Counted from the stretch's first letter, positions 26,311 to 33,073 are shown. The stretch is 33,073 nucleotides of DNA from Bacteroidales bacterium (GCA_012514255.1 JAAZAP010000264.1:1-33073); one strand, 5' to 3'. The notes: generated from the letters alone by a model not told the origin. Program-made: numbers and translations.

Positions 26311-28053
26311 CTAGCTGAACTCAACCAGGGGATCGCCCTTGCTTATCTTGTCGCCGCTCTTGACGAGAATGTTCTTAATGACGCCTTCCCGGTCTGACAG
26401 AACCTCCCTGATGGTTTTTCCTATCATGATGTACATCAGAATCTCTCCCTTCTTTACCTTCTCTCCCACGTTGAGCAGTTCCTCGTCAGGCCAGTAGGTC
26501 CCTGTTGTTCCGGAATAGAGGAATGCTATACCGCTCTCCGGCGCGTTCAGCAGTTTTCTTGGCAGGATCCTGGCTGGCCTTGTACTGGTTAGGTCAGCCT
26601 GTCTCTCCTCTAACTCTTTCAGGAATCTCTTTTTCGCCATTCCTGACTTATAATCGCGGTATTGCCGGTCATGCATTGCCAGTTCAAAGAGCTCCTCTTC
26701 ATCCGGTCCATTGGGCCATCCGTTCTCTTCCATCTCTTTCCGGTATCCCTCGAGGGCATCAGGGTAGTTGTCCTGCGGATTGCCTTCATAGAACTCCTTG
26801 CCCTCTTTTGCGGCCAGCGCTTCCAGCTCTGGCGCAAGGGGCCCGGGCAGCTTTCCTGCACGTCCGAGAAGCATGTCCCAGGTGTTGGGGTCAATCATTG
26901 CAAAACGTTCCCTGCCATTGACCAGTGATACAATATTCATCAGTGCAACGTTCTTGACATACTGGCTGAAAGGAGTTACGAGCGGGGGATATCCCATCAT
27001 AGGCCAGATATGTTTTACCTCCCTGAAGAGCCAGACAACCAGTTCATCTTCAGTCATCTCCGGTTTCTTCTTTGCTTTCAGTGCAGCATTGATGCCCTGG
27101 TGGACGCCTTTGAGGTCAGCCATCATACTGCCCATCATTCCTCCCGGAAGCCCTGATCCTATCAGTAGTGAGGTCATCTGCCTGTTGCGGGGATCAATGA
27201 AGTAACCCAGGAAATCATCAATGAATTCCTGGGTGAGTGATCTTACCTTCATATAGGCATCCATGTTTATTTCCGGAACATCAAAACCGGCATCCTTCAT
27301 CACTGCCTGTACAGCTATCACGTCAGGGTGGACCATTCCCCAGCTCAGGGGCTCCATGGCCACGTCAATATAGTCGGCTCCGGCCCGTGCAACCTCAAGC
27401 ATGGATGCCACCGACATCCCCGGGCCGCTATGACCGTGATACTGCACCAGGATACCGGGATATCTCTTCTTGATCTTTTTGACAAGTTCACCCAGCGAGG
27501 CAGGCCGCCCAATCCCCGCCATGTCCTTAAGGCATATCTCATCAGCCCCATACTCCACAAGATGATCAACAACACTCATGTAGTAATCAACTGTATGCAC
27601 GGGAGAGTGCGTTATGGAGAGAGCGGCCTGCGATATCATCCCGGCTTCACGTGCGTACTTTATTGAAAGCTCCAGATTGCGGTGATCATTCAGCCCGCAG
27701 AAGGAACGGGCAATATCCACACCCTGCGCTTTCTTGACCTTATACATCAGCCTCCTGACATCTGCAGGCACCGGGTACATCCTTATGCCGTTGAGAGCCC
27801 TCTCAAGCATGTGGGTCTGTATACCTGCACGATTGAATGGCTTTACCCACTCCCTCACAGCGGTATTGGGATTCTCACCGTAGAGCAGCTGCACCTGCTC
27901 AAAGGCACCGCCATTGGTCTCAATACGGTCAAAACAACCCATCTCAACAATATGCGGAGCTACGGTTGTCAGCTGATCAACCCGGGGCTGGTACTTGCCG
28001 GACGATTGCCACATGTCACGGTATAAGAGACTGAATCTTATCTTCTTTTTCAT
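26311..28053 (-). CDS. Divergent PycB/OadA-like carboxyltransferase-domain protein with C-terminal biotinyl-like domain
   Basis: The predicted protein has 580 residues. The N-terminal DRE-TIM barrel matches pyruvate carboxylase subunit B/oxaloacetate decarboxylase alpha. It has YRDMWQSS with Asp13 and Gln16, the lysine that is carboxylated in relatives in CLKDMAG (Lys176), and metal ligands His206 and His208 in QYHGHSG. The middle part is the conserved carboxylase domain (MMGYPPLVTPFSQYV). The C-terminal about 75 residues fold like a biotinyl domain. Two features are unusual: the threonine motif (TSQP in pyruvate carboxylase, MTYGH in OadA) reads LSWGMVHP here, and the biotin lysine context AMKM reads IGKT at Lys546, still 34 residues from the end. 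Reaction and biotinylation are therefore uncertain. No sodium-pump subunits or biotin carboxylase are nearby. A promoter candidate and hairpin precede it. Confidence 0.8.
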   Translation of the reverse strand: MKKKIRFSLLYRDMWQSSGKYQPRVDQLTTVAPHIVEMGCFDRIETNGGAFEQVQLLYGENPNTAVREWVKPFNRAGIQTHMLERALNGIRMYPVPADVRRLMYKVKKAQGVDIARSFCGLNDHRNLELSIKYAREAGMISQAALSITHSPVHTVDYYMSVVDHLVEYGADEICLKDMAGIGRPASLGELVKKIKKRYPGILVQYHGHSGPGMSVASMLEVARAGADYIDVAMEPLSWGMVHPDVIAVQAVMKDAGFDVPEINMDAYMKVRSLTQEFIDDFLGYFIDPRNRQMTSLLIGSGLPGGMMGSMMADLKGVHQGINAALKAKKKPEMTEDELVVWLFREVKHIWPMMGYPPLVTPFSQYVKNVALMNIVSLVNGRERFAMIDPNTWDMLLGRAGKLPGPLAPELEALAAKEGKEFYEGNPQDNYPDALEGYRKEMEENGWPNGPDEEELFELAMHDRQYRDYKSGMAKKRFLKELEERQADLTSTRPARILPRKLLNAPESGIAFLYSGTTGTYWPDEELLNVGEKVKKGEILMYIMIGKTIREVLSDREGVIKNILVKSGDKISKGDPLVEFS

Positions 28054-28072
28054 GGTTTGTTGAATAATCCCC

Positions 28073-28091
28073 GTCTCCCTGGTAAGGAGAC
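28073..28091 (-). other. 5' leader hairpin of the PycB-like gene
   Basis: GTCTCC and GGAGAC form a 6-bp perfect stem with a 7-nt loop. It lies between the predicted transcription start (about 28097) and the ATG at 28053, and ends 19 nt before the start codon. There is no T-run, so it is not a terminator. A role in translation control or mRNA stability is possible but unproven. Confidence 0.45.
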
Positions 28092-28103
28092 CGATTAATG
28101 CAT

Positions 28104-28111
28104 CAAAGATA
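28104..28111 (-). promoter_or_regulatory. -7 box candidate for the PycB-like gene
   Basis: On the minus strand this reads TATCTTTG, a perfect TAnnTTTG match 50 nt upstream of the start codon. No -33 TTTG is seen at the usual 19-nt spacing, so this could be regulated or a chance match. Confidence 0.5.
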
Positions 28112-28216
28112 ACTCGAAGCAGCTATCAGTTGGTGATATATATCAATAATACGACAGTGACCGGCAGATTATTCGTGAATACCACAGATACCTGATCAGG
28201 AAGCTCCGTCACGATC

Positions 28217-28250
28217 ATAAAGAAAGAGGCTGCCTTTTTGAGACAGCCTC
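28217..28250 (-). terminator. Terminator of the small secreted-protein gene
   Basis: Read on the minus strand, GAGGCTG pairs with CAGCCTC across an 11-nt loop, followed by TTTCTTTAT. It lies about 75 nt past the stop of the gene at 28324-28779 and ends transcription before the PycB-like gene's promoter region. Confidence 0.8.
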
Positions 28251-28275
28251 ATTTCAACCTAAACCTGATCGTAGA

Positions 28276-28291
28276 CAGGCCGGACGGCCTG
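28276..28291. repeat. Perfect short palindrome in a 3' untranslated region
   Basis: CAGGCCG-GA-CGGCCTG is a 7-bp perfect inverted repeat with a 2-nt centre, so as RNA the hairpin would be 5-6 bp with a 4-6 nt loop. It lies between the stop of the small secreted-protein gene and its terminator. No T-run follows on either strand. It may protect the transcript end or be a protein-binding site. Confidence 0.5.
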
Positions 28292-28323
28292 ATTAAGGAA
28301 AGAAAAAGATCTTACTTCCAGAG

Positions 28324-28779
28324 TTATTTAATGAGCTCAGGATAAAATGACGCAATAAGCATCATTGCATCAAATTCTGCAGGAGTGCCCTGTGTGATCA
28401 CCTTCTGATGAAAATAATCACCCCTGTCAAGCTTGTCAGTGGGTGTGCCCAGCCCTGCATTGCTGTACTTCTTATCCAGCATGTTTACACCCATGAATTT
28501 TCCGTTGCATGTGTACATTACTGAAAGTTCATCAGATACAACCACGTAATTCTTGCATTTCTTCTCCTTGTCAACAATCACCTTTACCTGCAAGGGGTAG
28601 TTTTCATAGTTAATGAGATAGCATTTGAGCTCCTCCCCGGCAATCATCACCGGCTTGTCGGAAACCTCTATCGTGAACGTGCCAAAGGGAGTGTTGGAAT
28701 TTCCCCTGATGATCACCTTGCCGAAAGAGAGTGCCGATACTGCTGCACATAGCAGCAAACCAAGAATAATTCTTTTCAT
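28324..28779 (-). CDS. Small secreted protein of unknown function
   Basis: The predicted protein has 151 residues. MKRIILGLLLCAAVSALSFG looks like a signal peptide cleaved by signal peptidase I near residue 18, with no lipobox at the usual place. The mature protein (about 130 residues) is probably beta-rich, with GKVIIRGNSNTPFGTFTIEV and KVIVDKEKKCKNYVVVSDE, and has cysteines around residues 55, 76 and 91. I do not recognise a family. The frame opens 8 codons earlier, but ATG 28779 starts the signal sequence. It is transcribed alone and ends at the terminator at 28217-28250. Signal peptide, codon use and a dedicated terminator make it a real gene. Confidence 0.72.
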   Translation of the reverse strand: MKRIILGLLLCAAVSALSFGKVIIRGNSNTPFGTFTIEVSDKPVMIAGEELKCYLINYENYPLQVKVIVDKEKKCKNYVVVSDELSVMYTCNGKFMGVNMLDKKYSNAGLGTPTDKLDRGDYFHQKVITQGTPAEFDAMMLIASFYPELIK

Positions 28780-28996
28780 GACTAACCCGTTTTTGTTTAA
28801 CACTTAAACTGTCCTGTAAAAAAAGCGGAACTGTCCTTTTCCATCTTCTTTCCGATATAAAGACCGTTAACACCTGCTTCTGTTGCATCTGGTTTGTGTT
28901 AATCTTTTGTTAAGCAATTTCTTTTTTTCATAACGATCAGTAAGACAATTAGATATGAAAAGAAAAGTTCTTAAGGTCTCAGTGGATTTGCCGGAT
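28780..28996. other. AT-rich intergenic region without recognised genes
   Basis: This stretch separates the divergent secreted-protein gene and the hydroxyproline dehydratase operon. It must hold the minus-strand promoter of the secreted-protein gene, but I find no good TAnnTTTG match there. T-rich runs occur near 28910-28930. I see no tRNA, repeat or small ORF with support. Confidence 0.5.
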
Positions 28997-29027
28997 TTTG
29001 CTTTTCCACGATTATTTTATACCTTTG
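28997..29027 (+). promoter_or_regulatory. Strong Bacteroidota promoter of the glycyl radical enzyme operon
   Basis: TTTG at 28997-29000, exactly 19 nt, then TACCTTTG at 29020-29027. This is a full match to the TTTG-N19-TAnnTTTG consensus. Transcription should start near 29033, about 160 nt before the activase start and only a few bases before the short leader ORF. Confidence 0.8.
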
Positions 29028-29038
29028 CGTTGCAAATC

Positions 29039-29125
29039 ATGTATATGAACAGTCTGAAACACAGGTTTATGATGAACCGCCTCGGAAGAAGGCTCTATCA
29101 TTGCCTTATGTTCTATGCCAGCTAG
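29039..29125 (+). CDS. Short leader ORF (28 codons), possible regulatory peptide
   Basis: The ORF starts at ATG 29039 (or ATG 29045, two codons later) and ends at TAG 29123-29125. The peptide begins MYMNSLKHRFMMNRLGRR and ends LYHCLMFYAS. It is rich in Met (5), Arg (4) and Leu (4), has no proline, and has a basic first half and hydrophobic end. It sits immediately after the predicted transcription start and 68 nt before the activase gene, with a small hairpin in between. That layout is typical of leader peptides used for attenuation or ribosome stalling. Translation is not shown by the sequence alone; the ORF is short enough to occur by chance. Confidence 0.4.
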   Translation: MYMNSLKHRFMMNRLGRRLYHCLMFYAS

Positions 29126-29135
29126 CCTTTCATCC

Positions 29136-29152
29136 AGGGCCTGCGAAGCCCT
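29136..29152 (+). other. Leader hairpin between the short ORF and the activase gene
   Basis: AGGGC (29136-29140) pairs with GCCCT (29148-29152) across a 7-nt loop. The following sequence is pyrimidine-rich (CCTTTCCCC) rather than a clean T-run, so termination would be weak. It starts 10 nt after the leader ORF stop, close enough to be influenced by a ribosome at the end of that ORF. Confidence 0.4.
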
Positions 29153-29193
29153 CCTTTCCCCGTATCTGTTTTCCCGTAAATCATTGAGTTACT

Positions 29194-29994
29194 ATGAAAG
29201 GCTTGATATTCAGTATAAAAAGATATGCAATTCACGACGGTCCCGGCATCAGGATCACATTCTTCATGAAGGGTTGTCCGCTGGATTGCTGGTGGTGTCA
29301 CAATCCGGAAGGTAAAGCGCCGGGAATAAGAATGGTTGAGAAGATTGACAGGATTGGTCAGAGAGAATTCAGATCAGAGGAGCAGGTTGGGAGGGAGTAC
29401 AGTCCGGAAGAGATACTTGCCAGGGCGGAGTCTGACAGGATCTTCATGGAGCATTCGGGAGGAGGTGTCTCATTTTCCGGAGGTGAACCACTGATGCAAC
29501 CGGTATTTCTTCGTGAAGCACTCTCTCTGCTCAAAAAGTCGGGTTTCCATACTACAATTGATACCTCAGGATACGCCAGGAGGGAGATAGTTCAGTCTGT
29601 CATGCCTGTGACAGACCTGTTCCTATATGATATCAAGCATACTGATCCGGAGCTGCACAGGAAGTATACCGGCGTAAGCAACGAACTGATCATCTCCAAC
29701 CTGGACATGCTTCTGGAAGAAGGCAGGGATGTGATGATACGCATTCCGGTCATTCCCGGAGTGACGGCCGATGCCGTTTACATGAAATCTCTGCGTGATT
29801 TTCTGGAAAAACGCAACAATGGCCACATTATTGAGATAAACCTGCTGCCATATCACAAAACCGGCAGTTCGAAGTACCGTCGCTTCGGAATAGATGACAG
29901 GATGACCTCCGTCAGCCAGGTCTCAAACGGTCATCTCGACGAATACATTGATATTTTCAGACCGCTTGGAATACATGTTAAGAAGGGCGGATGA
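29194..29994 (+). CDS. Glycyl radical enzyme activating protein (radical SAM), partner of HypD
   Basis: The predicted protein has 266 residues. The radical SAM motif is CPLDCWWC (Cys28, Cys32, Cys35) in the FMKGCPLDCWWCHNPEG block typical of glycyl-radical activases, with the SFSGGEPLMQ loop for SAM binding further on. These three are the only cysteines in the protein. Most activases outside the pyruvate formate-lyase group carry a ferredoxin-like insert with one or two extra [4Fe-4S] clusters right after the first motif; here that segment (about residues 38-75) is shortened and has no Cys. The enzyme would abstract hydrogen from Gly764 of the downstream gene product. The gap to that gene is 30 nt, and the order is activase first. 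Confidence 0.93.
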   Translation: MKGLIFSIKRYAIHDGPGIRITFFMKGCPLDCWWCHNPEGKAPGIRMVEKIDRIGQREFRSEEQVGREYSPEEILARAESDRIFMEHSGGGVSFSGGEPLMQPVFLREALSLLKKSGFHTTIDTSGYARREIVQSVMPVTDLFLYDIKHTDPELHRKYTGVSNELIISNLDMLLEEGRDVMIRIPVIPGVTADAVYMKSLRDFLEKRNNGHIIEINLLPYHKTGSSKYRRFGIDDRMTSVSQVSNGHLDEYIDIFRPLGIHVKKGG

Positions 29995-30024
29995 CATTAA
30001 AATCAAAGAAAAGGAAAGAGTTAT

Positions 30025-32394
30025 ATGAAAATGACAGATAGAGTTATGAGGCTCAGGGAACAGAGCCTTAACGCCGTTGAGACAATCACTGCAGAGAGGG
30101 CGCAGTTGATAACCAGGTTCTACTCAGGCGCCGGGGCCCAGGGACTTTCTGCCCCGGTGCTCAGGGCACGTGCCTTTGAATATCTGCTCAGGCACAAGGA
30201 AATTTGCATCAATGAAAGTGAACTGATAGTGGGAGAGAGGGGACCTGCCCCCAAAGCCACCCCCACCTACCCTGAGATAAGTCTTCATTCAATTCAGGAT
30301 CTGGATATCCTCAACACAAGAGAGAAGGTCTTTTTCAGAGTGAGTGATGAGGTAAAGAGGATTTACAGTGAAGAGATCATACCCTTCTGGAAGGGACGCA
30401 GCAACCGTGACCGCATCATGGAGCGTATGACCCCGGAATGGCATGCGGCATACAGGGCAGGGATCTTTACCGAGTTCCAGGAACAGAGAGCTCCGGGACA
30501 CACTGTGCTGGGATACAAGATGTTTCATACGGGATTCCTGGACCTCAGGAAGGAGATTGCATCTGCTGTGGCTGCACTTGATTTCCGCAATGATCCGCAT
30601 GCTTACGAGCGCAGTGAGGAACTCAGGGCAATGGATATTGCCTGCGATGCCATTATTATGTACGCCGGCAGACATGCTGACAGACTTGAACAGATGGCTG
30701 GTGAGGAGAAGGATGCCGGCAGGAGGGAGGAGCTTGCCAGGATGGCTGCTGTCTGCCGTCGCGTGCCTGCCCATGCTCCTGAGACCTTCCACGAGATGCT
30801 CCAGCACTACTGGTTCATACATCTTGGGGTTGTGACGGAGCTCAATCCGTGGGACTCATTCAATCCCGGGCGCCTCGATCAGCACCTCTGGCCCGTTTAT
30901 CAAAGGAGCATTGAAGAGGGTAGCCTCACACCTGAGGAAGCCTATGAGCTGCTCGGATGTTTCTGGGTGAAATTCAATAACCATCCATCACCCCCAAAGA
31001 TAGGAGTCACGGCCCAGGAGAGCAATACCTACACTGACTTCTGCCTGATCAACCTCGGAGGAGTAAAGCCTGATGGTACAGATGCGGTCAATCCCATGAC
31101 CTACATCCTTCTTGACGTCATCAGGGAGATGAGGATCCTGCAGCCCAGCTCAATGGTACAGGTGAGCCGCAAGAACCCTGACTCATTTGTACACAAAGCC
31201 CTGGACATCATCCGCACAGGTTTCGGACAGCCGTCGGTCTTTAATACGGAGGCAATCATCCAGGAGTTGCTGAGACAGGGCAAAAACATTGTTGATGCCC
31301 GCAACGGTGGAGCGTCCGGATGCGTGGAGACAGGCGCCTTCGGTACTGAGTGCTACTGGCTGACAGGTTACTTCAACCTCGTCAAAATACTCGAAGTAAC
31401 CCTCAATAACGGTTTCGATCACAGAACAGAGGTGCAGGTGGGCCCACAAACAGGCGAACCATCATCTTTTGCCAGCTTCGAAGAGTTTATGCAGGCATAC
31501 AGGCAGCAGATCAACTTCTTTGCTGATATCAAGGTGCAGGGAAACAATGTAATAGAGAAGACCTTCGCCCTTCATCTTCCTGTTCCCTATCTCTCACTTC
31601 TGCTGGAAGACTGCATTGCCAACGGCAAGGACTACAATGCCGGAGGCGCAAGGTACAACACAACCTATATTCAGGGCGTGGGCCTGGGAAGTATCACTGA
31701 TATCCTTACATCAATCAGGTTCAATATCTATGACAGGAAGCGGTTTACCTGGAACGAGATGCTTACGGCCCTCAGGGATAATTTCGAAGGGCATGAGGAG
31801 ATGCAGTATGACATGATCTACAACACTCCCAAGTACGGTAATGACGATGATTATGCTGATGCTCAGGCCACAGCCGTCTTCGAGTTTTTCTATGATGCAG
31901 TGAATGGCCGGCCCACCCCCAGGGGAGGAATTCACCGCATAAATATGCTCCCGACCACATCACATGTCTACTTTGGCAATGTCACAGGAGCAACTCCCGA
32001 TGGCCGCAAGGCATGGGTGCCCCTCTCCGAGGGTATCTCTCCTTTCCAGGGCGTGGACAGGCAGGGCCCGACAGCTGTCATCAAGTCTGCCTCCAAAATA
32101 GATCATCTCAGGACGGGAGGCACTCTGCTCAACCAGAAGTTCTCTCCTGAATTTTTTGAGGATGAGGGAAGCTATCAGAAACTTACTGCCCTGATAAGGA
32201 GTTACTTCAGCCTTGACGGCCATCATATGCAGTTCAATGTCGTCAGCGCTGATACCCTCCGTGAAGCACAGAAACACCCGGAGTTGTACCGCGATTTGAT
32301 TGTTCGTGTTGCAGGTTACAGCGATTATTTCAATGACCTGGGTGAAGATCTGCAGAACGAGATCATACGCCGCACCGAACACCAGAGTATCTGA
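30025..32394 (+). CDS. hypD: Glycyl radical enzyme, trans-4-hydroxy-L-proline dehydratase
   Basis: The predicted protein has 789 residues. The thiyl-radical cysteine is Cys433 with Glu435 in GASGCVETGAFG, and the radical glycine is Gly764 in VRVAGYSDYF. The Cys-x-Glu pair indicates a dehydratase-type enzyme rather than pyruvate formate-lyase. As I recall the Clostridioides difficile HypD structure, substrate is held by His160, Asp278, Ser334, Asp339, Phe340, Tyr450 and Thr645 around Cys434/Glu436. Shifted by one, this protein has His159, Asp277, Ser333, Asp338, Phe339, Tyr449 and Thr644, all identical. HypD dehydrates trans-4-hydroxy-L-proline to pyrroline-5-carboxylate, which ProC then reduces to proline; no proC is in the window. 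Not related to the hydrogenase-maturation HypD. The alternative, glycerol/propanediol dehydratase, is less likely. Confidence 0.87.
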   Translation: MKMTDRVMRLREQSLNAVETITAERAQLITRFYSGAGAQGLSAPVLRARAFEYLLRHKEICINESELIVGERGPAPKATPTYPEISLHSIQDLDILNTREKVFFRVSDEVKRIYSEEIIPFWKGRSNRDRIMERMTPEWHAAYRAGIFTEFQEQRAPGHTVLGYKMFHTGFLDLRKEIASAVAALDFRNDPHAYERSEELRAMDIACDAIIMYAGRHADRLEQMAGEEKDAGRREELARMAAVCRRVPAHAPETFHEMLQHYWFIHLGVVTELNPWDSFNPGRLDQHLWPVYQRSIEEGSLTPEEAYELLGCFWVKFNNHPSPPKIGVTAQESNTYTDFCLINLGGVKPDGTDAVNPMTYILLDVIREMRILQPSSMVQVSRKNPDSFVHKALDIIRTGFGQPSVFNTEAIIQELLRQGKNIVDARNGGASGCVETGAFGTECYWLTGYFNLVKILEVTLNNGFDHRTEVQVGPQTGEPSSFASFEEFMQAYRQQINFFADIKVQGNNVIEKTFALHLPVPYLSLLLEDCIANGKDYNAGGARYNTTYIQGVGLGSITDILTSIRFNIYDRKRFTWNEMLTALRDNFEGHEEMQYDMIYNTPKYGNDDDYADAQATAVFEFFYDAVNGRPTPRGGIHRINMLPTTSHVYFGNVTGATPDGRKAWVPLSEGISPFQGVDRQGPTAVIKSASKIDHLRTGGTLLNQKFSPEFFEDEGSYQKLTALIRSYFSLDGHHMQFNVVSADTLREAQKHPELYRDLIVRVAGYSDYFNDLGEDLQNEIIRRTEHQSI

Positions 32395-32414
32395 CGGAGT
32401 TAACCATAAGATGA

Positions 32415-32453
32415 GAACCGCCGTATCCGTAAAGAGTACGGCGTTCTTTTTTT
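32415..32453 (+). terminator. Terminator of the hydroxyproline dehydratase operon
   Basis: CGCCGTA (32419-32425) pairs with TACGGCG (32437-32443) over an 11-nt loop, followed by TTCTTTTTTT. It begins about 20 nt after the hypD stop. Confidence 0.92.
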
Positions 32454-32543
32454 GCCATAATTAGTTGCTTTTACTCTCAGAATTTAGTATATTAAGAGAG
32501 ATTTTAACGACTGCTGCCGGCGTGGTGGCATAGTTGATGTTCG

Positions 32544-33073
32544 GTGGCAACTAAAGCCTTGGATGTGAAAAAGATATTTGATTATTTTGACACCCGCTAC
32601 AGGGCTGAAATGCTTGGCAGGCCTGTTGACAGCACAGGCCCGGTGATAACCATATCACGTCTGACAGGATGTGATGGCAGGGAGGTTGCAGCTGAACTGG
32701 TGGCACAGATGAATCTGAGATACAACACGAACAGGTGGAAATGGGTGGATAAGGATATTATTTATCATGCTGCCCATGAACTCAGGACAGATACCAACCG
32801 CGTTGAGACCTATTACCAGGGACTGGGCATGACGGATATATCACAGATGATCATGGCCTTCTCGGGTACATTTGTTACTGACAGCTCTGTAAAGAAGGCC
32901 ATTAAGGAGGTAGTCCTCTCCATCGCCCGTGACGGTTATGTAGTGATAATCGGGAGGGGAGGGGTAGCAATAACCCGTGATATGGCAAACGCCCTGCACG
33001 TACGCCTTGTGGCACCCGTCTACTGGAGGGTGCAGAATGTAATGAAGAAGAAGGGGATGGTTATTGAAAAGGC
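32544..33073 (+). CDS. Cytidylate kinase-like family protein (partial at right edge)
   Basis: The frame stays open to the end of the window (about 176 codons visible). It shows an AAK/cytidylate kinase-like layout: an N-terminal strand and loop VITISRLTGCDGREVAAEL that takes the place of the P-loop, WVDKDIIYHAA, then VVIIGRGGVAITRD and LHVRLVAPVYWRV. These proteins are related to cytidylate kinase, but their substrate is generally unassigned. No ATG lies in a good position. GTG 32544 gives a start MATKALDVKK; GTG 32565 and TTG 32559 are alternatives, and the upstream in-frame stop is at 32535. It follows the hypD terminator and so has its own promoter, which I could not identify. Confidence 0.78.
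   Translation, partial: MATKALDVKKIFDYFDTRYRAEMLGRPVDSTGPVITISRLTGCDGREVAAELVAQMNLRYNTNRWKWVDKDIIYHAAHELRTDTNRVETYYQGLGMTDISQMIMAFSGTFVTDSSVKKAIKEVVLSIARDGYVVIIGRGGVAITRDMANALHVRLVAPVYWRVQNVMKKKGMVIEK

Noticed and set aside
28276..28291. Palindrome considered as a rho-independent terminator
   Set aside because: The 2-nt centre limits the hairpin and no T-run follows on either strand. The true terminator is the hairpin at 28217-28250.
29115..29315. Alternative plus-strand open frame of 66 codons overlapping the activase start
   Set aside because: It is out of frame with the activase, which has an intact radical SAM motif from its first residues. The overlap is a shadow.
30025..32394. Classification as pyruvate formate-lyase or choline trimethylamine-lyase
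   Set aside because: Pyruvate formate-lyase has two adjacent active cysteines, not Cys-Val-Glu. Choline lyase is longer and usually lies in a microcompartment cluster, which is absent here.

Overview
The window looks like a chromosomal segment of an anaerobic Bacteroidota, most likely of the order Bacteroidales. The reasons are: the rplL-rpoB-rpoC-DUF3467 order with Bacteroidota-length RpoB and RpoC; promoters of the Bacteroidota type (TTTG, 19 nt, TAnnTTTG) where I can find them; little Shine-Dalgarno signal before most starts; an S46 dipeptidyl-peptidase; and several oxygen-sensitive enzymes (glycyl radical enzyme, hybrid cluster protein, 2-hydroxyacyl-CoA dehydratase-type activase). I see no tRNA, rRNA, CRISPR array, insertion sequence or phage gene. 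All complete genes look intact.

Layout. (1) 1-8664, plus strand: the tail of rplL, a terminator-like hairpin that probably acts as an attenuator, rpoB, rpoC, a DUF3467 gene and a terminator. (2) 8662-14227, plus strand: a promoter embedded in that terminator, a small lipoprotein gene, then a tightly coupled run of DUF2520 Rossmann protein, KdsC-like phosphatase, UbiA-type prenyltransferase, Maf nucleotide pyrophosphatase and a DPP11-type S46 peptidase. (3) 14181-18413, minus: a 1410-residue fusion of two ATPase activase domains with a dehydratase/double-cubane-like reductase part; its 3' end overlaps the peptidase gene by 47 bp. (4) 18551-22000: a nitrosative-stress module, with an iron-sulfur protein and hcp on the minus strand and a divergent Crp/Fnr regulator sharing a 101-bp intergenic region that contains a palindromic operator candidate. 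(5) 21991-26202, minus: a lipoprotein M3 oligopeptidase followed 3 nt later by a 7TMR-DISM histidine kinase. (6) 26311-28053, minus: a divergent PycB/OadA-like protein. (7) 28217-28779, minus: a small secreted protein of unknown function and its terminator. (8) 28997-32453, plus: a strong promoter, a 28-codon leader ORF, a glycyl-radical activating enzyme and a glycyl radical enzyme that I assign to trans-4-hydroxy-L-proline dehydratase, then a terminator. (9) 32544-end: a cytidylate kinase-like gene running off the edge.

Taken together, the accessory part fits an anaerobe that lives on protein: extracytoplasmic peptidases (DPP11, M3) release acidic dipeptides and short peptides, and the hydroxyproline dehydratase would feed collagen-type hydroxyproline into pyrroline-5-carboxylate and proline. 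This metabolic link is inference. The items that most deserve a second look are the PycB-like protein, which lacks the usual threonine motif and has an altered biotinyl-lysine context; the leader ORF in front of the hydroxyproline dehydratase operon; the single-cluster activase of that operon; and the single-chain activase-reductase fusion.
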